Made by a program: the position numbers and the translations under genes. Positions 25,870-34,015 of a DNA stretch of 64,000 nucleotides are shown here, in pieces. The DNA comes from Rhodococcus rhodnii (lineage in GTDB: Bacteria > Actinomycetota > Actinomycetes > Mycobacteriales > Pseudonocardiaceae). Every line of letters begins with the position of its first letter. Position 1 is the stretch's first letter. The stretch is from positions 62,001-126,000 of the forward strand of contig JOAA01000012.1 of assembly GCA_000720375.1 (NCBI GenBank). The letters are read 5' to 3'. The notes beneath the pieces are model-generated. The model was not told where the DNA came from. It was given only the letters and a program-made list of their open reading frames with translations, and did no database searches.

Positions 25870-27748
25870 TCATTGCTCGGAATCACGCCGCGCACGCTGC
25901 ACCTGCTCAAGGTCGTTTGCGCTGCGGAGCGTGTCTGGGTGGTTGGGGCCGAGCACTCGTGTGCGGCCGTCCAGCACCGCCCGGAGCTCGGCTTCGGCGC
26001 TATCGAGGTCGCCTTGGTCTTGTAGCACGAGCGCGAGGTTGTTGCGGCTGATTAGCGTGTTGGGATGTTCGGCGCCCAGCACTCGCGCGCAAATCTCAAG
26101 TTCGGCTCGGTGTTCGGTTTCGGCAGCGGCGAGGTCGCCACGGGCACGCAGCACTGTCGCGAGGTTGTTGCGGCTGGTCAGTGTGTCGGGATGTTCGGTG
26201 CCCAGGGTTCGTGTGCGGATCTGTAAGACGGCTCGGTGTTCGGTTTCGGCACCGGCGAGGTCGCCTTGGTCGTGCAGGACGAGCGCGAGGTTGTTGCGGC
26301 TGGTCAGTGCGTTGGGATGTTCGGTGCCCAGGGTTCGTGTGCGGATCTGTAAGACGGCTCGGTGTTCGGTTTCGGCACCGGCGAGGTCGCCTTGGTCGTG
26401 CAGGACGAGCGAGATCGAATCGGCCGTGGACGTACATGGTGCTGCCGATGGTTGCGACGGTCGCACCGTCTGCCGCCTCTATTGCGGCGTGTACGAGTAG
26501 GTCAGGGACGTGGTCATCCGCGGTGCGGGTGCGTTGGACGTGGTCCACGAGGTAGTCCGCAACATGCACTTTGCCCTCGTCGCGGTGTTCGAGCATTGCG
26601 GTTGTCGCGAACAACGGGCTGTGTGCCCATTCGAAGGCCGCTTCCAGGGACTCGGGGCGCAGACGCTGACCGCCGCGTTGGTCCAGGTAGAACTGGTGGG
26701 TTTCTTCTAGCAGAGCGATTGGTAGCGAATCTGTCCATCCGGCACGACGGCAGTCGATCGCCGCAGCGACCAATGCTGCTCCGCGCGGATGAGTGCCCGG
26801 CGCCCAGCCATTCTCCCACCGGGCCAGCAGCTCCGGGCCAGCGGCTAGATACTCTGCAAGGCCGTACTCATCCGCGTGTTCGATAGCGTCCGCGATCCGC
26901 GGATCCCAGGTCAGCGCGGACGCTCTGTCGATCTCGGCTGGCGTGAGCAGCCTTTCGACTGTGATGTGGTGTGCCTGCGACAAAATCCGGCGGACGTCGT
27001 TTCCCAGCTCTGGAGTCTCCTTACCCTGGTCCTGGAGCCGGTTGAGTTCCTCCCGTCGAATCGTCGCAACGATGACCCGATGTCCCTTGGTGTCTCGCAT
27101 TCGATCGATCATCGACATGGTCAGGCCTTCGACACCGAGAAAGCGTTCCAGGTCGTCCAGCCACAGCACGCTCGCAGTCTTTTCGACTGCGGCCGCAATC
27201 GATACTCCTAGCGCTGTGCGTCCGTCCGGCACGACGAGGTGATGGTTGGGAAGCGTGGTGAGCATGGCCTCGTAGGCGAGACGGCTTTTTCCAGCAGTGG
27301 AATCGCCCACCAGGAGAACAAAGCTGCCCGGCCCCAGGTGCGACACAATCTCGGTATGGCCATCGCGGGGGACATAAACCGGTACACGGGACGCTGGCCC
27401 CGCGGCGTCTTTAGATTCCTGTCCCAGTGACTTGCTCTCCGGCAGCTTTGCCGGGTGCACGCCAAGCTTTGTGGGGTCATCGACATCGCGGACCCTCAAC
27501 GAACCGCGTCCCAAAGCCGAACCGCTCAAGGCGTGAGCCTCGTCCTCACGCCGCTGGACCCTGCGCCCAATCTTGTCGGCCTGGATCTTTGCCCATGGCG
27601 TAACCAGCCCGCCTGCGATTACCGCTGTGGCCGCGAGCCATCGCCAATCCTCGACACCCAGCGCTTTCACCACCGCAGGCGCCACCACAACCGTTGCGAG
27701 TACGGCAGCCAATAGCCACCACCAGCTGGAACGCCAACGGCCCACCAT
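25870..27748 (-). pseudogene. Membrane NTPase with TPR repeats, frameshifted
   Basis: Read from ATG 27748 (GAGGGTG upstream), the product has two N-terminal membrane helices (WWWLLAAVLATVVV and an AATAVIAGGLV stretch), a P-loop LLVGDSTAGKSRLAYEA and a Walker B VLWLDDLERFL. A helical region then runs to about GSTMYVHGRFD near 26415. Past that point this frame gives only Arg/Pro-rich junk. A second frame gives clean tetratricopeptide repeats of the Kinesin-light-chain type (NNLALVLHDQGDLAGAETEH, 42-aa period) down to the stop at 25870. The intact gene would be a STAND-like NTPase with C-terminal TPRs. The break lies at the first surviving repeat, suggesting repeat deletion or a sequencing error. 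Confidence 0.75.
26039..26411. repeat. 126-bp tandem repeats encoding TPR units
   Basis: Repeat units begin at 26039, 26165 and 26291 (each with TTGTTGCGGCTG), a period of exactly 126 bases or 42 codons. The units at 26165 and 26291 differ at only about two positions over 121 bases, so they were recently duplicated or homogenised. The periodicity stops abruptly near 26411, which is where the reading frame of the upstream NTPase part is lost. Units of 126 bases can be gained or lost without changing frame. Confidence 0.85.
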
Positions 27749-27923
27749 GAACACACCCTCGACTTCCGTTGCTCGGGCAACGTGCCTATCGAGACCGCCG
27801 GCAGTGACGTCACCGAATCGTCCGAATTGATATAGATCGACGAGATGAGTCCTGGCGGCGGAGGCCTCTGTACTGACTCGCTCGTCACACTGGCAGATAA
27901 ATAGTTGCTGCATGCAACCAGAT

Positions 27924-27946
27924 TGGTTAGCGTTACTAAGTAACCA
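27924..27946. promoter_or_regulatory. Operator-like inverted repeat upstream of the MFS exporter
   Basis: TGGTTA at 27924-27929 and TAACCA at 27941-27946 form an inverted repeat with an 11-base spacer. Inside it lies a smaller dyad, GTTAC-TAA-GTAAC (27932-27944). It is in the divergent gap between the NTPase gene and the MFS gene, 24 bases before the exporter start. This is the usual place for a TetR- or MarR-type repressor site, but no such regulator is adjacent. Confidence 0.4.
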
Positions 27947-27969
27947 GTGGGTGTGTGCAGGAGGTTGGT

Positions 27970-29778
27970 GTGGCCAGGCGGGGTACGGGGCCGAGGGCCC
28001 TGAGTGAGCTGGGACCGCGCTACAAGTGGGTGGCACTGTCCAACACGACGCTTGGGTTGCTCATCGCGACGATCAACTCATCCATCGTGCTGATCGCGTT
28101 GCCGGACATCTTCAAGGGCATCGGGGTCAACCCCCTCGACGCGGGCAACACCAGCTACTTGCTGTGGATGATGATGGGCTTCCTGGTCGTCACCGCCGTA
28201 CTCGTCGTCACCTTCGGGCGGCTGGGGGACATGTACGGCCGCGCCAGGATGTACAACCTGGGCTTCCTTATCTTCACCGTTTCGTCGATCGCCTTGGCCG
28301 TCACGTGGATGAGTGGTGACGCCGCCGCTATCTGGTTGATCGCGTGGCGGATTGTGCAGGGGGTCGGTGGCGCGTTCCTGATGGCCAACTCCAGCGCCAT
28401 CCTCACCGATGCCTTTCCGGCCAACCAGCGGGGGCTCGCGCTCGGCATCAACGGCATCGCCGCGATCGCCGGTAGCTTCCTTGGCCTTGTCATCGGCGGT
28501 GTGCTCGCGCCCATCCACTGGCACTGGGTTTTCCTTGTCTCCGTTCCGTTCGGGCTGATCGGTACCGTTTGGGCGTACCTCAAGCTGCATGACACCGGCG
28601 TGCGGCAGAAGGCCAAGATGGACTGGGGCGGCAACGTCACCTTCGCCGTTGGGCTCATCGCCGTTCTCGTCGCGATCACGTACGGCATCCAGCCCTACGG
28701 CGGTCACTCCATGGGGTGGACGAACCCGTGGGTTCTCGGTGCCCTCGTCGGCGGTGGGATTGTTCTCGCCTGGTTCGTCGCCATCGAGCGGAAGTCGCCG
28801 AATCCGCTGTTCAACCTTGGGCTTTTCAAGATCCGCACGTTCACGTGGGGCAATGTCGCCAACCTGATGGCGTCGCTCGGCCGTGGCGGCCTGCAGTTCA
28901 TCCTCATCATCTGGCTGCAGGGGATCTGGCTTCCGCAGCACGGCTACTCGTTCGAGGAGACTCCTCTCTGGGCCGGCATCTACATGGTGCCGATGACGAT
29001 CGGGTTCCTCGTCGCCGCCCCGCTTTCCGGCGTTCTGTCCGACCGGATCGGCGCACGCGGCCTCGCCACCACGGGGATGATCATCACAGCGGGCACGTTC
29101 TTCGCCTTGACCATCCTGCCGGTCAACTTCGACTACGTCGTCTTCGCGATCCTGCTCGTGATCAACGGCATCGGGATGGGCATGTTCTCGTCGCCCAACC
29201 GGGCCGCCGTGATGAGCAGCCTGCCGGGCAACGCCCGTGGCGCGGGTGCCGGCATGACCGCCACGTTCCAGAACGCGGCCATGGTCCTGTCGATCGGCAT
29301 CTTCTTCAGCTTGATCATCGCCGGTCTGTCCATGAGCCTTCCGGGTGCGTTGACCAGCGGTCTGACCGCGCACGGCGTGCCTGCCGCGGATGCCAACCAG
29401 ATCGCCCAGCTGCCTGCCGTCTCCGTTCTGTTCGCGGCGTTCCTCGGGTACAACCCGGTCCAGCAGCTGCTGGGCCCGGCGCTCAGCCAGTTGCCGCCTG
29501 ACCAGGCGGGCTTCCTGACCGGCCGGAGCTTCTTCCCGAGCCTGATCACCGAACCGTTCGCCGACGGGCTGCACGTCGCCTTCTGGTTCGCCATCGCCGC
29601 TTGTGTCATCGCCGCGATCGCCTCCTGGCTCGCGGGCGGCCGCGTCCCAGCAGGTGAGAGCGTCGGGGAGGAGCTGGCGGCCACTTCGTCCGAATCCGGC
29701 ACCATCCCCGCTGACCTGGTCGGTATGAGCCGGGCCGATAACGGCGTGACCGCTGGGCGCTCGGTGAGCGGCGGCTGA
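27970..29778 (+). CDS. MFS transporter, DHA2 (14-helix) drug exporter family
   Basis: A 602-aa membrane transporter, long enough for the 14-helix DHA2 group of proton-driven exporters. The loop 2-3 motif is GRLGDMYGRARM. The first helix is TTLGLLIATINSSIVLIALP, and GVGGAFLMANSSAIL marks the region of helices 4-5. GTG 27970 is chosen because AGGAGG ends five bases before it; a GTG at 27955 lies upstream of that site. A perfect 12-bp hairpin follows at 29817. It probably exports a toxic compound or an endogenous metabolite. The substrate is unknown. Confidence 0.9.
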   Translation: MARRGTGPRALSELGPRYKWVALSNTTLGLLIATINSSIVLIALPDIFKGIGVNPLDAGNTSYLLWMMMGFLVVTAVLVVTFGRLGDMYGRARMYNLGFLIFTVSSIALAVTWMSGDAAAIWLIAWRIVQGVGGAFLMANSSAILTDAFPANQRGLALGINGIAAIAGSFLGLVIGGVLAPIHWHWVFLVSVPFGLIGTVWAYLKLHDTGVRQKAKMDWGGNVTFAVGLIAVLVAITYGIQPYGGHSMGWTNPWVLGALVGGGIVLAWFVAIERKSPNPLFNLGLFKIRTFTWGNVANLMASLGRGGLQFILIIWLQGIWLPQHGYSFEETPLWAGIYMVPMTIGFLVAAPLSGVLSDRIGARGLATTGMIITAGTFFALTILPVNFDYVVFAILLVINGIGMGMFSSPNRAAVMSSLPGNARGAGAGMTATFQNAAMVLSIGIFFSLIIAGLSMSLPGALTSGLTAHGVPAADANQIAQLPAVSVLFAAFLGYNPVQQLLGPALSQLPPDQAGFLTGRSFFPSLITEPFADGLHVAFWFAIAACVIAAIASWLAGGRVPAGESVGEELAATSSESGTIPADLVGMSRADNGVTAGRSVSGG

Positions 29779-29816
29779 CGACGGTTCCGCGATCGTCCCG
29801 CCTAAATGATCTTCTA

Positions 29817-29844
29817 CCGATCGGCGCGCGTTCGCGCCGATCGG
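29817..29844 (+). terminator. Terminator after the MFS exporter
   Basis: A perfect 12-bp stem (CCGATCGGCGCG at 29817-29828 with 29833-29844) and a CGTT tetraloop, 38 bases after the exporter stop. It is very stable, with no T-run. Confidence 0.8.
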
Positions 29845-29952
29845 CGCCATACACCCGCGAATTGTCAATGGCAAGGTGAACCGTGCCGCATCATTTCCCC
29901 GTGGCTAACGGAGCGGCTCCGTCGGCCGACACCCCTGACGGAGGTGGGGGAC

Positions 29953-30162
29953 ATGACTGACGAGGCAGCACCCGAGACCAAGTCCATCCGCAGGCTCCCG
30001 ACCGCTCCTTGCAGCGTCGTGTGGAGCCGGGGCCACGCGTACGTCCTCGAGGCAGCTCTTGCCCGCTCCCGCTGGGTCGGCTGTGACGACCGCGGGCGGC
30101 CGGTCGAGTTCACCAACGCCGAGCTCGAGCGCAGGGGTTGGACCCTCACCCACGCCAGCTGA
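29953..30162 (+). CDS. Small conserved-looking hypothetical protein
   Basis: A 69-aa protein starting at ATG 29953, with GAGGTGGGGG just upstream. It is acidic at the start and basic at the end, with two cysteines (APCSVVW and VGCDDRGRP). There is no signal peptide or membrane helix. It sits between the exporter terminator and a large hairpin, so it looks like its own transcription unit. I do not recognise a family. The good ribosome site and GC-rich third positions support coding. Confidence 0.55.
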   Translation: MTDEAAPETKSIRRLPTAPCSVVWSRGHAYVLEAALARSRWVGCDDRGRPVEFTNAELERRGWTLTHAS

Positions 30163-30181
30163 TCCCCAGTCACTAGAGTTT

Positions 30182-30253
30182 CCCCTGGTCATCCCTCGTG
30201 AGTGGTTGGGCCGGTTCTAACCGGACTAACCACTCACGAGAGGAGACCAGGGG
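30182..30253. terminator. Large nested hairpin
   Basis: Three nested perfect stems: an outer 9 bp (CCCCTGGTC at 30182-30190 with 30245-30253), a middle 13 bp (CTCGTGAGTGGTT at 30195-30207 with 30228-30240) and an inner 6 bp (CCGGTT at 30211-30216 with 30219-30224). TTTTCTG follows. It begins 19 bases after the small gene's stop and ends 24 bases before the next start. It is probably an intrinsic terminator of unusual size. Confidence 0.8.
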
Positions 30254-30277
30254 TTTTCTGTGTATGGAGGGGTGAAC

Positions 30278-30850
30278 GTGGCTCAGGGCGACCGGGTGCT
30301 GACCGTGCCGAACGCGCTGAGCGTTCTGCGACTCGCCGGGGTACCGCTCTTCCTGTGGCTGCTGCTCGGCCCGCAAGAGGACGGCTGGGCCCTGCTCGTG
30401 TTCGTCGTCAGCGGGATCACCGACTGGCTCGACGGCAAGATCGCCCGCTGGCTCAACCAGATGAGTCAGTTCGGCGCGATGCTCGACCCCCTCGCCGACC
30501 GGCTGTACACACTCGCCGCGATGGTCGCGTTCGTCGTCCGCGACATCGTGCCGCTCTGGGTTGTGCTCCTGGTCATCGGCCGTGACCTGGCCGTTCTGGT
30601 CTGCCTGCCGCTGCTGCGCCGTGCGGGCTACGGCCCGCCCGAAGTGCTCTACCTGGGCAAGGGCGCCACGTTCGTACTGCTGTACGCCTTCCCGTTCCTG
30701 CTGCTCGCCCAGATCGACTCGGTCTTCGCGGGCGTGGCCAAGCCGATCGCGTACGCGTTCACGGTCTGGGGCGTGGTGCTGTACCTGTGGTCTGGGCTGA
30801 TTTACGTAATGCAGGCGGTCACCGCGATCCGGAAACCGCGTGCGCTCTAA
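30278..30850 (+). CDS. CDP-alcohol phosphatidyltransferase family protein
   Basis: A 190-aa membrane enzyme that transfers a phosphatidyl group from CDP-diacylglycerol to an alcohol. The signature D-x2-D-G-x2-A-R-x8-G-x3-D-x3-D is complete in DWLDGKIARWLNQMSQFGAM followed by LDPLAD. Several hydrophobic helices follow. The GTG start at 30278 lies five bases after GGAGGGG. The gene order pgsA-like, gcvH, garA corresponds to Rv1822 (pgsA2) and its neighbours in mycobacteria. It is probably a phosphatidylglycerophosphate- or cardiolipin-type synthase; the exact acceptor cannot be read. Confidence 0.88.
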   Translation: MAQGDRVLTVPNALSVLRLAGVPLFLWLLLGPQEDGWALLVFVVSGITDWLDGKIARWLNQMSQFGAMLDPLADRLYTLAAMVAFVVRDIVPLWVVLLVIGRDLAVLVCLPLLRRAGYGPPEVLYLGKGATFVLLYAFPFLLLAQIDSVFAGVAKPIAYAFTVWGVVLYLWSGLIYVMQAVTAIRKPRAL

Positions 30851-30899
30851 GCTCTGCGCCATCGAGCGCAGTCGGTGATCGGAAAGAGGAGACGGGGAC

Positions 30900-31280
30900 G
30901 TGACGCCGGAAGAGTTGAAGTACACACCTGAGCACGAGTGGATCGCCGTGACCGGCGACACCGTACGGGTGGGCATCACCGACTTCGCCCAGGACCAGCT
31001 GGGTGACGTGGTGTTCGTGCAGTTGCCCGAGGTCGGCGGGACGGTGTCGGCGAAGGACTCGGTCGGCGAGGTGGAGTCGACCAAGAGCGTGTCGGAGATC
31101 TACGCCCCGGTCGGCGGCGAGGTGACCGCGGTCAACGAGGCGCTCAACGACAGCCCCGAGCTGATCAACTCCGACCCGTTCGGCGAAGGCTGGATGTTCG
31201 AGCTCAAGATCAGCAACTCCGGCGAGCTCAGCGAGTTGCTCGACGCGAACGGCTATCGCGAGCTGACCGGTCAGGCATGA
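30900..31280 (+). CDS. gcvH: Glycine cleavage system H protein
   Basis: A 126-aa lipoyl carrier protein of the glycine cleavage system, which shuttles the aminomethyl group between the P, T and L proteins. The lipoylated lysine is Lys62 in GEVESTKSVSEIYAPVGGEV. KYTPEHEWI at the start and GITDFAQDQLGD are family hallmarks. The GTG start at 30900 follows AGAGGAGACGGGG. The gcvP partner lies about 3 kb downstream behind a glycine riboswitch; no gcvT is in the window. Confidence 0.97.
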   Translation: MTPEELKYTPEHEWIAVTGDTVRVGITDFAQDQLGDVVFVQLPEVGGTVSAKDSVGEVESTKSVSEIYAPVGGEVTAVNEALNDSPELINSDPFGEGWMFELKISNSGELSELLDANGYRELTGQA

Positions 31281-31402
31281 GAAGGATCTTGGACTGGTTC
31301 CGCAGGCGACGGGGCGCATCTGGGGGACCAGCCGATTCGCGTAACAGCACGCACGGTACGTTTGGCGGAACAAGCGAATCCAGTAGCAGGAGGAGAGCTC
31401 AG

Positions 31403-31852
31403 GTGAGCACGAACGACGGACCCGGCGTTCCGCCGGAGCAGTCTCCGGAGCGGACCTCCGTCTTCCGGGCCGACTTCCTCGCCGATGTCGAGGGGCAGCA
31501 GGCTCCTCAGCCGGACCCCCAGGTCGCCGGGATCGACGCGCTGCCTTCCGGTTCCGCTCTGCTCGTGGTCAAGCGCGGCCCGAACGCGGGCTCACGGTTC
31601 CTGCTGGACCGCGACACCACGAGTGCGGGCCGTCACCCGGACAGCGACATCTTCCTCGACGATGTCACGGTTTCCCGCAGGCACGCGGAATTCCGCCGGG
31701 AGGGCAGCGACTTCGTGGTGATCGACGTCGGCAGCCTGAACGGGACCTACGTCAACCGCGAGCCGGTGGACCAGGCCGTGCTGGCCGGTGGCGACGAGGT
31801 TCAGATCGGCAAGTTCCGCCTGGTGTTCCTGACTGGTCCGCAGGGCCAGTAA
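31403..31852 (+). CDS. garA: FHA-domain regulator GarA/OdhI
   Basis: A 149-aa protein with an N-terminal phospho-switch tail and a forkhead-associated domain. FHA residues are in TSAGRHPDSDIFLDD, VTVSRRHAEFRR and SLNGTYVNREPVD. In Mycobacterium and Corynebacterium, GarA/OdhI inhibits 2-oxoglutarate dehydrogenase and controls glutamate metabolism until phosphorylated on the ETTSVF motif. Here the motif reads ERTSVF: the PknB-type threonine is kept (Thr18), but the preceding PknG-type threonine is Arg17. GTG 31403 is chosen because AGGAGGAGAG lies about eight bases upstream and it gives the GarA-like N-terminus; an ATG at 31277 would add 42 Arg/Ser-rich residues. Confidence 0.92.
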   Translation: MSTNDGPGVPPEQSPERTSVFRADFLADVEGQQAPQPDPQVAGIDALPSGSALLVVKRGPNAGSRFLLDRDTTSAGRHPDSDIFLDDVTVSRRHAEFRREGSDFVVIDVGSLNGTYVNREPVDQAVLAGGDEVQIGKFRLVFLTGPQGQ

Positions 31853-31889
31853 GCCGGGCAGGGTCGTCAACAAAAAGGCTGGTCGCACG

Positions 31890-31913
31890 CGGGCCGGGGG
31901 TATCCCCGGCCCG
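31890..31913 (+). terminator. Intrinsic terminator after garA
   Basis: A perfect 10-bp stem (CGGGCCGGGG at 31890-31899 with 31904-31913) and a four-base loop, followed by AGTTTTCTCTTCTG. This is the most canonical terminator in the block. It separates the pgsA-gcvH-garA unit from the nuclease-domain gene. The 298 bases between garA and that gene hold this terminator and no coding sequence I can support. Confidence 0.9.
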
Positions 31914-32150
31914 AGTTTTCTCTTCTGTTGCGCCGCACACACTTTTTGTGTCCAGAGTGTTGCGCCAGGTGACCGGCGGCTAGAACAGGCCATCATATGA
32001 GCTGCACACAGCGCACATCGTGATCGATATGCAAGCCTGGGAAGTCAAGCGTGGGGCCCGGATGGCGGGTAGCGTCATTGTTGACGATGCGCGATCCTCT
32101 TGGCAGCAGGGGGTCGTCGCGGTTGAGCGTGCTGAGGGAGGCGATGGCCG

Positions 32151-32624
32151 ATGAGCGAGATGCGCGTCGTTGGCGTGCGGGTCGAGCTGCCCGCCAACCA
32201 GCCGATCTTGTTGCTACGCGAGACCGAGGGCGAACGCTACCTGCCGATCTGGATCGGCTCGGTGGAGGCCACTGCGATCGCACTGGAACAGCAGGGCGTG
32301 CGGCCCGCCCGGCCGTTGACCCACGACCTGCTCAAGGACGTGATCGCCGCACTCGGTCGTGAGCTCGAGCAAGTCCGGATCACCGACCTGCGCGAAGGCA
32401 CCTTCTTCGCCGAACTGGTCTTCGACGGCGACATCAGGGTGTCGGCCCGGCCGAGCGACTCCGTGGCGCTCGCCCTGCGGATCGGCGTGCCGATCCACGC
32501 CGAGGACTCGGTGCTCGCCGAAGCCGGGCTGATCATCCCGGACGAGCAGGAAGACGAAGTCGAGAAGTTCCGCGAGTTCCTGGATTCGGTCTCGCCGGAG
32601 GATTTTAGAGGTGCGGACACCTGA
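32151..32624 (+). CDS. Bifunctional nuclease domain (DUF151) protein
   Basis: A 157-aa protein of the BFN/DUF151 family, equivalent in position to Rv1829. Typical segments: VVGVRVELPANQPILLLRE, YLPIWIGSVEATAIALEQQG and SARPSDSVALALRIGVPI. The family is named from plant proteins with RNase and DNase activity; the bacterial role is not settled. ATG 32151 follows GGGAGG. The last codons run into a hairpin at 32613-32652, so the gene ends a transcription unit. Confidence 0.92.
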   Translation: MSEMRVVGVRVELPANQPILLLRETEGERYLPIWIGSVEATAIALEQQGVRPARPLTHDLLKDVIAALGRELEQVRITDLREGTFFAELVFDGDIRVSARPSDSVALALRIGVPIHAEDSVLAEAGLIIPDEQEDEVEKFREFLDSVSPEDFRGADT

Positions 32625-32652
32625 CAGACGCCCCTGGCGAGCAGGTGTCCGC
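32613..32652 (+). terminator. Terminator overlapping the end of the nuclease-domain gene
   Basis: A perfect 11-bp stem (GCGGACACCTG at 32613-32623 with 32642-32652), with TTGATTT after it. The left arm covers the last codons before the TGA at 32622-32624, so the hairpin is partly coding. Confidence 0.75.
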
Positions 32653-32747
32653 TTGATTTCGTGCCCACGCTGCCCATTCTTGGGCCTGACTAAACGTCCA
32701 CGTGGTGTGAACCACTTCTCTCGATGGGCCCCGCTCCGCGCGTCGCG

Positions 32748-32776
32748 TTGACCGGGATGCCGACCCGTCCTACCGT
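32748..32776 (+). promoter_or_regulatory. Sigma-70-type promoter for the MerR gene
   Basis: TTGACC at 32748-32753 and TACCGT at 32771-32776 are separated by 17 bases, a good match to the housekeeping consensus. Transcription would start near 32783 and leave a leader of about 108 bases before the MerR start. No other gene lies between this site and the MerR gene. Confidence 0.6.
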
Positions 32777-32890
32777 CAGATACGAGCCAATGACGACGGC
32801 GTGACCACTAGAGGCGCCGCCGTCGAATGCTCATGACCGGCGTATTCCTGCTCCTGGGGGCGGGCGCTGGGGACGATGGGAGGCAGTGTG

Positions 32891-33463
32891 ATGGAGCAAC
32901 GGCCTGACAGTCCGCTCGCCGGTGTGGACGCCGGTGAACAGGGCGAGCTGTTCCCGGACGCTTCACTGCCGGACGAGCTGGTCGGCTACCGCGGCCCGGC
33001 CGCCTGTCAGATCGCGGGGATAACGTACCGGCAGCTGGACTACTGGGCGCGCACCGGGTTGGTCGCGCCGTCCATCCGGACCGCACACGGTTCGGGCAGT
33101 CAGCGGCTCTACTCGTTCAAGGACATCCTGGTGTTGAAGGTGGTCAAGCGGCTGCTGGACACCGGGGTGTCCCTGCAGAACATCCGCGTGGCCGTCGACC
33201 ACCTGCGCCGCCGCGGCGTGCGCGACCTCGCGAAAATCACCCTCTTCAGCGACGGAACGACAGTTTACGAGTGCTCCTCGCCGGAGGAGGTCGTCGATCT
33301 GCTGCAGGGCGGCCAGGGCGTGTTCGGCATCGCGGTGAGCGGTGCGATGCGCGAGATCAGCGGAACCATCCACGAGTTCCCGGCCGAACGGGCCGACGGC
33401 GCCGAGCTGATCCAGCACGACGACGAGCTTTCCGTGCGCCGCCGCACCCGCAACGCGGGCTGA
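32891..33463 (+). CDS. MerR family regulator, ResR/McdR (Rv1830)-like
   Basis: A 190-aa regulator with an N-terminal MerR winged helix: GPAACQIAGITYRQLDYWAR, a wing containing SGSQRLYSFKDILVL, then a dimer helix and a C-terminal region with VYECSSPEEVVDLLQGGQGVF. This matches the Rv1830 type, called ResR or McdR in mycobacteria and linked to replication and recovery from antibiotic stress. Its place between the DUF151 gene and gcvP supports orthology. ATG 32891 is preceded by GGGAGG at seven-base spacing. The stop overlaps the next ATG (TGATG). Confidence 0.88.
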   Translation: MEQRPDSPLAGVDAGEQGELFPDASLPDELVGYRGPAACQIAGITYRQLDYWARTGLVAPSIRTAHGSGSQRLYSFKDILVLKVVKRLLDTGVSLQNIRVAVDHLRRRGVRDLAKITLFSDGTTVYECSSPEEVVDLLQGGQGVFGIAVSGAMREISGTIHEFPAERADGAELIQHDDELSVRRRTRNAG

Positions 33464-33774
33464 TGAACGGGTTCGCGCGAGCGCTGGCTGGACTGGCCCT
33501 CGTCGCGCCCGCGATCGGTGCCCTGCAGGGGTGCTCGCCGGAGAAGATCTGCGCGACCGGCGAGGTTGTCATCGAGCGCGCAGGCGGTGGCCGGACGTGT
33601 CAGCAGCCTGCTCCGGGCGACCGGACCTGCCCGAGCGGCCAGATCTTGCTCAAGAACCCGGACGCGGGCCGCGAGGGATGCATCCCGAACGTCTACTCGT
33701 CCGACCCGTACACCGACAAGTTGGGCGAATATGTCGGCCAGGTGACCAAGACACCAGTCACAGTTGACCACTAG
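33463..33774 (+). CDS. Small putative lipoprotein
   Basis: A 103-aa protein with a short hydrophobic start and a lipobox ending LQGC (Cys23), so it is probably anchored outside the membrane. The mature part has four more cysteines (EKICATG, RTCQQP, RTCPSG and EGCIPN), which could form two disulfides. The ATG overlaps the MerR stop, so the two are translationally coupled. I do not recognise a family; Rv1831 holds the same position in mycobacteria, but similarity is not established. Confidence 0.7.
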   Translation: MNGFARALAGLALVAPAIGALQGCSPEKICATGEVVIERAGGGRTCQQPAPGDRTCPSGQILLKNPDAGREGCIPNVYSSDPYTDKLGEYVGQVTKTPVTVDH

Positions 33775-33816
33775 TTGATCTGCCGCACGGTATCCTTGGC
33801 GGGCAGTCGACGACGT

Positions 33817-34015
33817 CGTGCGGGAGAGACCGGGTTGCGCTAGGGGCCCGGCACCGAAGGAGCAATTCCTCCCCGGAACCTCTCAGGTACCAAGGACCGC
33901 GCGAAGAAGACGCCTCTGGAAAGTGGGTTTGCACACCCCGCCGACGGTGAAAGCCCGCAGTAGCTGCGGGTGAAGCTCTCAGGCGCCCCTCGTAAGGGGT
34001 ATGGACAGAGGGGGA
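33817..34015 (+). ncRNA. Tandem glycine riboswitch (gcvT element)
   Basis: Two consecutive glycine aptamers lie just before gcvP. The first runs from GTGCGGGAGAGACCGG (33817) through CACCGAAGGAGCAA and CCTCTCAGGTACCAAGGAC (about 33900). The second runs from GCCTCTGGAAAGTGGG (about 33910) through GCCGACGGTGAAAGCCCG and GAAGCTCTCAGGCGC to GGACAGAGGGG (about 34014). These are the conserved blocks of the gcvT riboswitch. Glycine binding normally turns on glycine cleavage genes. The expression platform probably acts on the ribosome site at 34045-34050, where CCTC can pair with GAGG. Confidence 0.95.

Noticed and set aside
26096..26410. Arg/Pro-rich C-terminus of the NTPase frame as a real domain
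   Set aside because: The same DNA encodes clean TPRs in another frame, so this is an out-of-frame reading.
28078..29874. 598-codon minus-strand frame opposite the MFS exporter
   Set aside because: The translation is charged and repetitive with no motif; the plus-strand transporter has the expected helices and family motif.
31277..31402. N-terminal extension of GarA overlapping the gcvH stop
   Set aside because: It has Arg/Ser-rich content foreign to GarA/OdhI, and a strong ribosome site precedes the internal GTG 31403.
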